The notes under the pieces: generated by a model
The model's database searches: none
Seen by the model: only the letters and a program-made list of their open reading frames with translations
Told to the model about the DNA's origin: nothing
From: an uncultured Arenimonas sp.
Lineage (GTDB): Bacteria; Pseudomonadota; Gammaproteobacteria; Xanthomonadales; Xanthomonadaceae
Assembly (NCBI GenBank): GCA_946480565.1
Contig: CAMLKR010000079.1
Span: forward strand, 1 to 9,620
Reading direction: 5' to 3'
DNA length: 9,620 bases
In this document: in pieces, positions 7,401 to 9,620 of the stretch
Layout: each line of letters opens with the position of its first letter
Numbering within the stretch: the first letter of the stretch is position 1
Program-made: the position numbers and the translations under genes

Positions 7401-7549
7401 ATCTGCTTGATGGTGAACGGCGGGTCTTCGGCGCGGCCCAGCTGGAAGAATGCGAGGACGCCCGCCACCGAGATCAGAAAGAGAAGGAAGACGGTTACGG
7501 AGCGTTCGCGAACCGCGAGCGAGGAAAGATTGAAGCGCCCCTCGCTCAT
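4451..7549 (-). CDS. RND efflux pump, inner-membrane permease (AcrB/HAE-1-like)
   Basis: This 1032-residue proton-driven exporter of the AcrB type has the normal family length. The first membrane helix (about residues 18-36) is followed by a large periplasmic domain with the early motif RAEDPPFTIKQM (39-50) and GATAQEM (58-64). A bundle of helices (about 340-490) contains the proton-relay pair Asp405-Asp406 in LGLLVDDAII. A second periplasmic domain (about 550-860) follows, then the C-terminal helices (about 863-1015). The third charge of the relay, usually Lys in AcrB, appears as Arg929 in GILMRNTLIL, and Arg961-Pro962 matches the conserved Arg of the next helix. The start overlaps the adaptor stop in ATGA (7546-7549), so the two are translationally coupled. 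The substrate cannot be read from the sequence, but lack of heavy-metal-type motifs points to organic compounds. Confidence 0.95.
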   Translation of the reverse strand: MSEGRFNLSSLAVRERSVTVFLLFLISVAGVLAFFQLGRAEDPPFTIKQMTVVTAWPGATAQEMQDLVAEPLEKRLQELRWYDRSETYTRPGLAFTMVSLRDTTPPSQVQEEFYQARKKLGDEAGRLPAGVIGPILNDEYADVTFALYALKAKGEPQRLLVRDAEALRQQLLHVPGVKKVNIIGEQPERIFVSFSHDRLATVGVSPQEIFAALNSQNVLTPAGSIETRGPTVFVRVEGAFDSLEKIRQTPIVARGRTLKLSDVATVERGYEDPATFLVRNNGEPALLLGVIMRDDWNGLDLGKALESEVGKINAHLPLGISLTKVTDQAVNISSAVDEFMVKFFVALLVVMLVCFISMGWRVGIVVAAAVPLTLAAVFVIMAATGKNFDRITLGSLILALGLLVDDAIIAIEMMVVKMEEGYSRVAASAYAWSHTAAPMLSGTLVTAIGFMPNGFARSTAGEYTGNMFWVVGIALIVSWVVAVVFTPYLGVKLLPDIKQVEGGHQAIYNTRNYNRFRELLARVIARKWLVAGTVVGLFALAVVGMGAVKKQFFPTSDRPEVLVEVQMPYGTSIQQTSAATAKVEAWLAKQEEARIVTAYVGQGAPRFFLAMSPELPDPSFAKIVVLAGDDKEREALKFRLREAIADGLAPEAQVRVTQIVFGPPSPFPVAYRVMGPDTGKLREIAEEVGAIMRGNPMMRTVNTDWGPRVPTLHFALDQDRLNAVGLTSNSVALQLQFLLSGAPLTDVREDIRSVQVVGRAAGDTRLDPQKIADFTLAGSAGQRIPLSQVGSVEIRMEDPILRRRDRTPTITVRGDIAEGLQPPDVSTAVLKDLQPLIERLPAGYRIEQAGAIEESGKATTAMLPLFPIMIALTLLIIILQVRSIAAMIMVFATSPLGLIGVVPTLLLFQQPFGINALVGLIALSGILMRNTLILIGQIHHNEQEGLGAFDAVVEATVQRARPVVLTALAAILAFIPLTHSVFWGTLAYTLIGGTLAGTVLTLVFLPAMYAIWFKIRPSSPDEQSGPALAPAH

Positions 7550-8649
7550 GGCCGAGCCCCGGCGTGCGCTGCTTTGTCCTCACCCAACGGCGTGACGATC
7601 TGACCGTTCTTGATCAGATGCGCGCCGAGCGATATGACTTGCTGGCCTGCTCGCAGGCTGCCTTTGACCTGCGCCATGTCATCCGAGATTCCCATTACCT
7701 GGACGGGGCGCCACACGGCTTTGACCGGCCTGCCCTCCAGCGCCCAGACGCCCGTCCCTTTCCCGGGGTCGAACAGCGCGCCGATCGGGACCTGCAGCGC
7801 GGCGGCGGCTGACGCGCCACCCGCAATTTCGACCGTGACCGTGGCGCCCAGCGGGGCGTCTGCGAGCGCGCCGTCCAGGACGTATCGGGCCTCATAGGTG
7901 CGTGTCAGCGGGTCGGCCGCGTCGGAGAGTTGCCTGAGCCTGGCGGGCACGGGGTCCCTGCGATCGCCATAGAGCTTGGCCTGCCCGACCGAGCCCAATG
8001 CCGGGCGCAGCGTCTCGGGAAGTTGCACGATGGCTTCGCGCTCGCCTGTCCGCGCAAGGCGCACGACAGGCTGGCCGGCGCTCACGACCTGGCCCGGCTC
8101 GGCCAGTGTCTCCATCACCACACCGTCCGCATCGGCGAGAAGCGCTGCGTAGCGATTGGCGTTGCTGGCCACCTGCGCCTGGGCTCTGGCGGCACTGAGC
8201 TGGGCGCGTGCCGCATCGGCTGCGGCCTTGCTCTGGTCGTACGACGAGGCGGAGATGGCGCCGGTGCCGAGCAGGGCGCGATACCTGGCCTCATCGGCGA
8301 TCGCCTGTCTGGCTTGGGCTTGCGCGGCCATGACGGCCTGCTGTTGCGCCTGCGCCGACAACTGGAGGTCGACCGGGTCGATGCGCATCAGGACCTGCCC
8401 GCGGCGCACCTTCTGTCCCGCATCCACCAGCCGCTGCGACACCTTGCCTGGCACGCGGAATCCGAGATCGCTCTGGACTCTCGCCGCCACCGTTCCTGTG
8501 AATGCGCGAGATGAGGCGCCCTCACTTCTTACGGTGGCCGTGCGCACCCAGGGCGCCTCTGTTCGCGGGTCAGCCGGCGCTTCGGTACCGCACCCCGCCA
8601 GAAGACCGACCAGCGCGAAAGTTAATGGATTTTTAACAAAATAACGCAT
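7546..8649 (-). CDS. RND efflux periplasmic adaptor (membrane fusion) lipoprotein
   Basis: This 367-residue adaptor bridges the inner-membrane pump and an outer-membrane channel. It begins with a lipoprotein signal: Arg2/Lys6, a hydrophobic stretch, and lipobox LLAGC with Cys20 as the acylated residue. The first half of the lipoyl/barrel-sandwich domain is at about 47-92 (DLGFRVPGKVSQRLVDAGQ and VRRGQVLMRIDP). An Ala/Gln-rich alpha-helical hairpin covers about 96-163, and the second lipoyl half (DADGVVMETLAEPGQVVSAG) about 173-199. A beta-barrel (about 204-277) and a membrane-proximal domain to the C-terminus follow. The ATG at 8649 has only a weak ribosome binding site (ACGGTA region) but starts the signal peptide. 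It is the first gene of the presumed operon, 77 bases after the TetR stop, with a palindromic operator in the gap. The stop overlaps the pump start. Confidence 0.95.
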   Translation of the reverse strand: MRYFVKNPLTFALVGLLAGCGTEAPADPRTEAPWVRTATVRSEGASSRAFTGTVAARVQSDLGFRVPGKVSQRLVDAGQKVRRGQVLMRIDPVDLQLSAQAQQQAVMAAQAQARQAIADEARYRALLGTGAISASSYDQSKAAADAARAQLSAARAQAQVASNANRYAALLADADGVVMETLAEPGQVVSAGQPVVRLARTGEREAIVQLPETLRPALGSVGQAKLYGDRRDPVPARLRQLSDAADPLTRTYEARYVLDGALADAPLGATVTVEIAGGASAAAALQVPIGALFDPGKGTGVWALEGRPVKAVWRPVQVMGISDDMAQVKGSLRAGQQVISLGAHLIKNGQIVTPLGEDKAAHAGARP

Positions 8650-8691
8650 CGAGAGTACCGTCGGTCCAATGTGGACGGCACTCTGAACCTA

Positions 8692-8715
8692 GTGACTAAA
8701 TTAGTCAATAGTCAC
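8692..8715 (-). promoter_or_regulatory. Palindromic operator and likely promoter of the efflux operon
   Basis: TGACTAAATTAGTCA (8693-8707) is a perfect 15-base palindrome with a single central base. A further half-site TAGTCAC (8709-8715) overlaps this pattern and pairs with GTGACTA (8692-8698), so three related half-sites lie in 24 bases. Size and symmetry suit a TetR-family dimer. On the minus strand the sequence contains TTGACT (8708-8703), a near-perfect -35 box; no equally good -10 is visible 16-18 bases on. The element lies between the upstream TetR stop (8727) and the adaptor ATG (8649), so repression of the pump genes by that TetR is the natural reading. A second short inverted repeat, GTCCA-ATG-TGGAC (8664-8676), lies in the untranslated leader. 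Confidence 0.7.
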
Positions 8716-8726
8716 AACCCGCCTGC

Positions 8727-9344
8727 TCAAGGAGACAGACTCCGCAGTACGAGGTTGCACAGCAGCGTGGGAGCCTGCTCGCTGTAGCCGATGCTATGCG
8801 GCAACAAAAGCGGGTTCAGATAGGGGCGCAGTACCAGATGGATGGCGCTGGTGGTTTCGTCCAAAGGTGTCTTGCGCTCGAAATCGCCCGAGTCCCGGCC
8901 CTGCTGGATGATCTCCTGGAGCAGTGCGCGCAGCCTTTCCTCGTATGCCAGGACCGATGGCCACCGCTCGGCGGCGGCCGACTGCGCTATTTCGTAGAGC
9001 TTCCGGTCCTGTGAGAAAAGCCGCTGATGCGCCTCTGTAGAGGCCTTGAACAGCTTGCGCAGGCGCTCTGCAGGCTGTTCCACGCCCTCGGTGGCCTGAC
9101 GGATCTCGTTTTCGAGCTGTGCCAGGCAATTGGAGCAGATCGCCTCGCCAATGGCCTGCTTCGACTCGAAGAACTTGTAGACGTAAGCCTTCGAGAAGCC
9201 GATCGCCTTGGCCAGGTCTGAAACGGTGGTCTTTTCATAGCCGTAGTGGCTGAAGTGCTCGGTAGCCGCCACAACAATCTGGTCACGTATGTCGTGCGTC
9301 GCCGGCCCACGGCCGGAACCGGCGGGAGCAATGGAGGTGTTCAT
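8727..9344 (-). CDS. TetR/AcrR-family regulator, likely repressor of the efflux operon
   Basis: This 205-residue TetR-type repressor has a Gly/Pro/Ser-rich N-terminal lead of about 16 residues, then helix 1 (RDQIVVAATEHFSHYGY, 20-36). The helix-turn-helix is at about 38-59 (KTTVSDLAKAIGFSKAYVYKFF), followed by SKQAIGEAI. The helical C-terminal domain (about 75-205) contains Cys70 and Cys73 (CSNC), close to the end of the DNA-binding domain. The ATG at 9344 has a weak ribosome binding site (CTGGA). It lies immediately upstream of the adaptor gene on the same strand, which is not the divergent layout of the classic acrR-acrAB pair. The gap to the adaptor contains a perfect palindrome, making this protein the best candidate for its binding. 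The inducer is unknown; it could be a pump substrate. Confidence 0.92.
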   Translation of the reverse strand: MNTSIAPAGSGRGPATHDIRDQIVVAATEHFSHYGYEKTTVSDLAKAIGFSKAYVYKFFESKQAIGEAICSNCLAQLENEIRQATEGVEQPAERLRKLFKASTEAHQRLFSQDRKLYEIAQSAAAERWPSVLAYEERLRALLQEIIQQGRDSGDFERKTPLDETTSAIHLVLRPYLNPLLLPHSIGYSEQAPTLLCNLVLRSLSP

Positions 9345-9620
9345 GGGTCCAGCTTACTCAAGCCTCCATGAACCATCAACGTGTGACGCACGCGGCTACT
9401 GGTCACTCCCGCTTTTGTTGTCCTGGAGGCCCGCTCAGGCCCCTGATGGTGAAGGACCCATCCGAAAAAGGACGGATGATCTGCGCAGCCTGACAGCCAG
9501 GCGGAGCGCCGTGAGCATCGGCGGCCTGGTCCCTCCAGGGGCGTGATGTCCGCGACGGGCCGCAGGCCGACATTGCCGGACCCAGCGCCTCAGTCCCGCC
9601 GGGGGTCGGCCCAGACGCTA
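9345..9620. other. Upstream region of the first TetR gene; small inverted repeats, no gene seen
   Basis: No coding region can be supported. Short symmetric elements are GTGAC-N14-GTCAC (9383-9406), TCAGG-CC-CCTGA (about 9435-9446), and CATCCG-N8-CGGATG (9459-9478). The first shares the GTGAC/GTCAC ends of the operator at 8692-8715 and could be an autoregulatory site, but a 5-base match is weak. The CATCCG hairpin has an A-run in its loop and could terminate a transcript arriving from the right, although no T-run follows. The TetR promoter should lie in this stretch. Confidence 0.45.
9547..9572. repeat. Diverged copy of the TGTCCGC hairpin repeat
   Basis: TGTCCGC (9547-9553) and GCCGACA (9566-9572) form an inverted repeat with one mismatch. 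The left-to-right arm offset (19 bases) equals that of the unit at 1309-1333, and ATTG follows in both neighbourhoods. This supports a shared repeat origin. Confidence 0.35.

Noticed and set aside
9289..9546. Small plus-strand open frame of 85 codons overlapping the TetR start
   Set aside because: The first part is antisense to the TetR N-terminus. There is no ribosome binding site, and it runs through several inverted repeats.
1..9620. tRNA, rRNA or insertion sequence genes
   Set aside because: No cloverleaf or rRNA-like stretch was recognised by eye, and no transposase motif or paired terminal repeats with target duplication were found.

Overview
The window looks like chromosomal DNA of a high-GC Gram-negative proteobacterium. 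The reasons are a tripartite-type RND efflux module with a lipoprotein adaptor, TetR/AcrR regulators and strongly GC-rich codon use. The style of the genes would fit Xanthomonadales or Burkholderiales, but nothing here fixes a genus.

Left part (1-1984): an accessory, gene-poor stretch. Its only convincing intact gene is a small secreted cysteine-rich protein (459-794, +) with a very good ribosome binding site. Around it lie eroded fragments. One is a DUF5808-like C-terminus with an in-frame stop (831-995, +). Another is a possible LuxR-type helix-turn-helix piece, also with an in-frame stop (1056-1145, -). There are two short unassigned coding-like pieces between 1760 and 1953, and a hairpin repeat near 1310. 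This reads as a zone of gene decay between two functional blocks.

Right part (1985-9344): six genes all on the minus strand. In transcription order they are a TetR/AcrR regulator (9344-8727), an RND periplasmic adaptor lipoprotein (8649-7546), an RND inner-membrane pump (7549-4451, overlapping the adaptor by ATGA), a short-chain dehydrogenase/reductase (4405-3602), a second TetR regulator (3575-2937) and a thioredoxin-reductase-like flavoprotein (2878-1985). Spacings inside the last five are -4, 45, 26 and 58 bases, consistent with one operon. A perfect 15-base palindrome plus an extra half-site lies just upstream of the adaptor gene and is the obvious operator for one of the TetR proteins.

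Inferred function: the first TetR represses a drug or toxic-compound efflux pump, and pump induction would also raise two redox enzymes and a second regulator. No outer-membrane channel gene is present in the window, so the pump must borrow a TolC/OprM-type channel or have one outside the window. The final 276 bases (9345-9620) contain the upstream region of the first TetR gene, several small inverted repeats and a second, diverged copy of the hairpin repeat seen near 1310.

Nothing here proves an undescribed system. The most unusual points are the redox genes and second TetR attached to an RND pump, the atypical nucleotide-binding region of the flavoprotein, and the cysteine-rich secreted protein.
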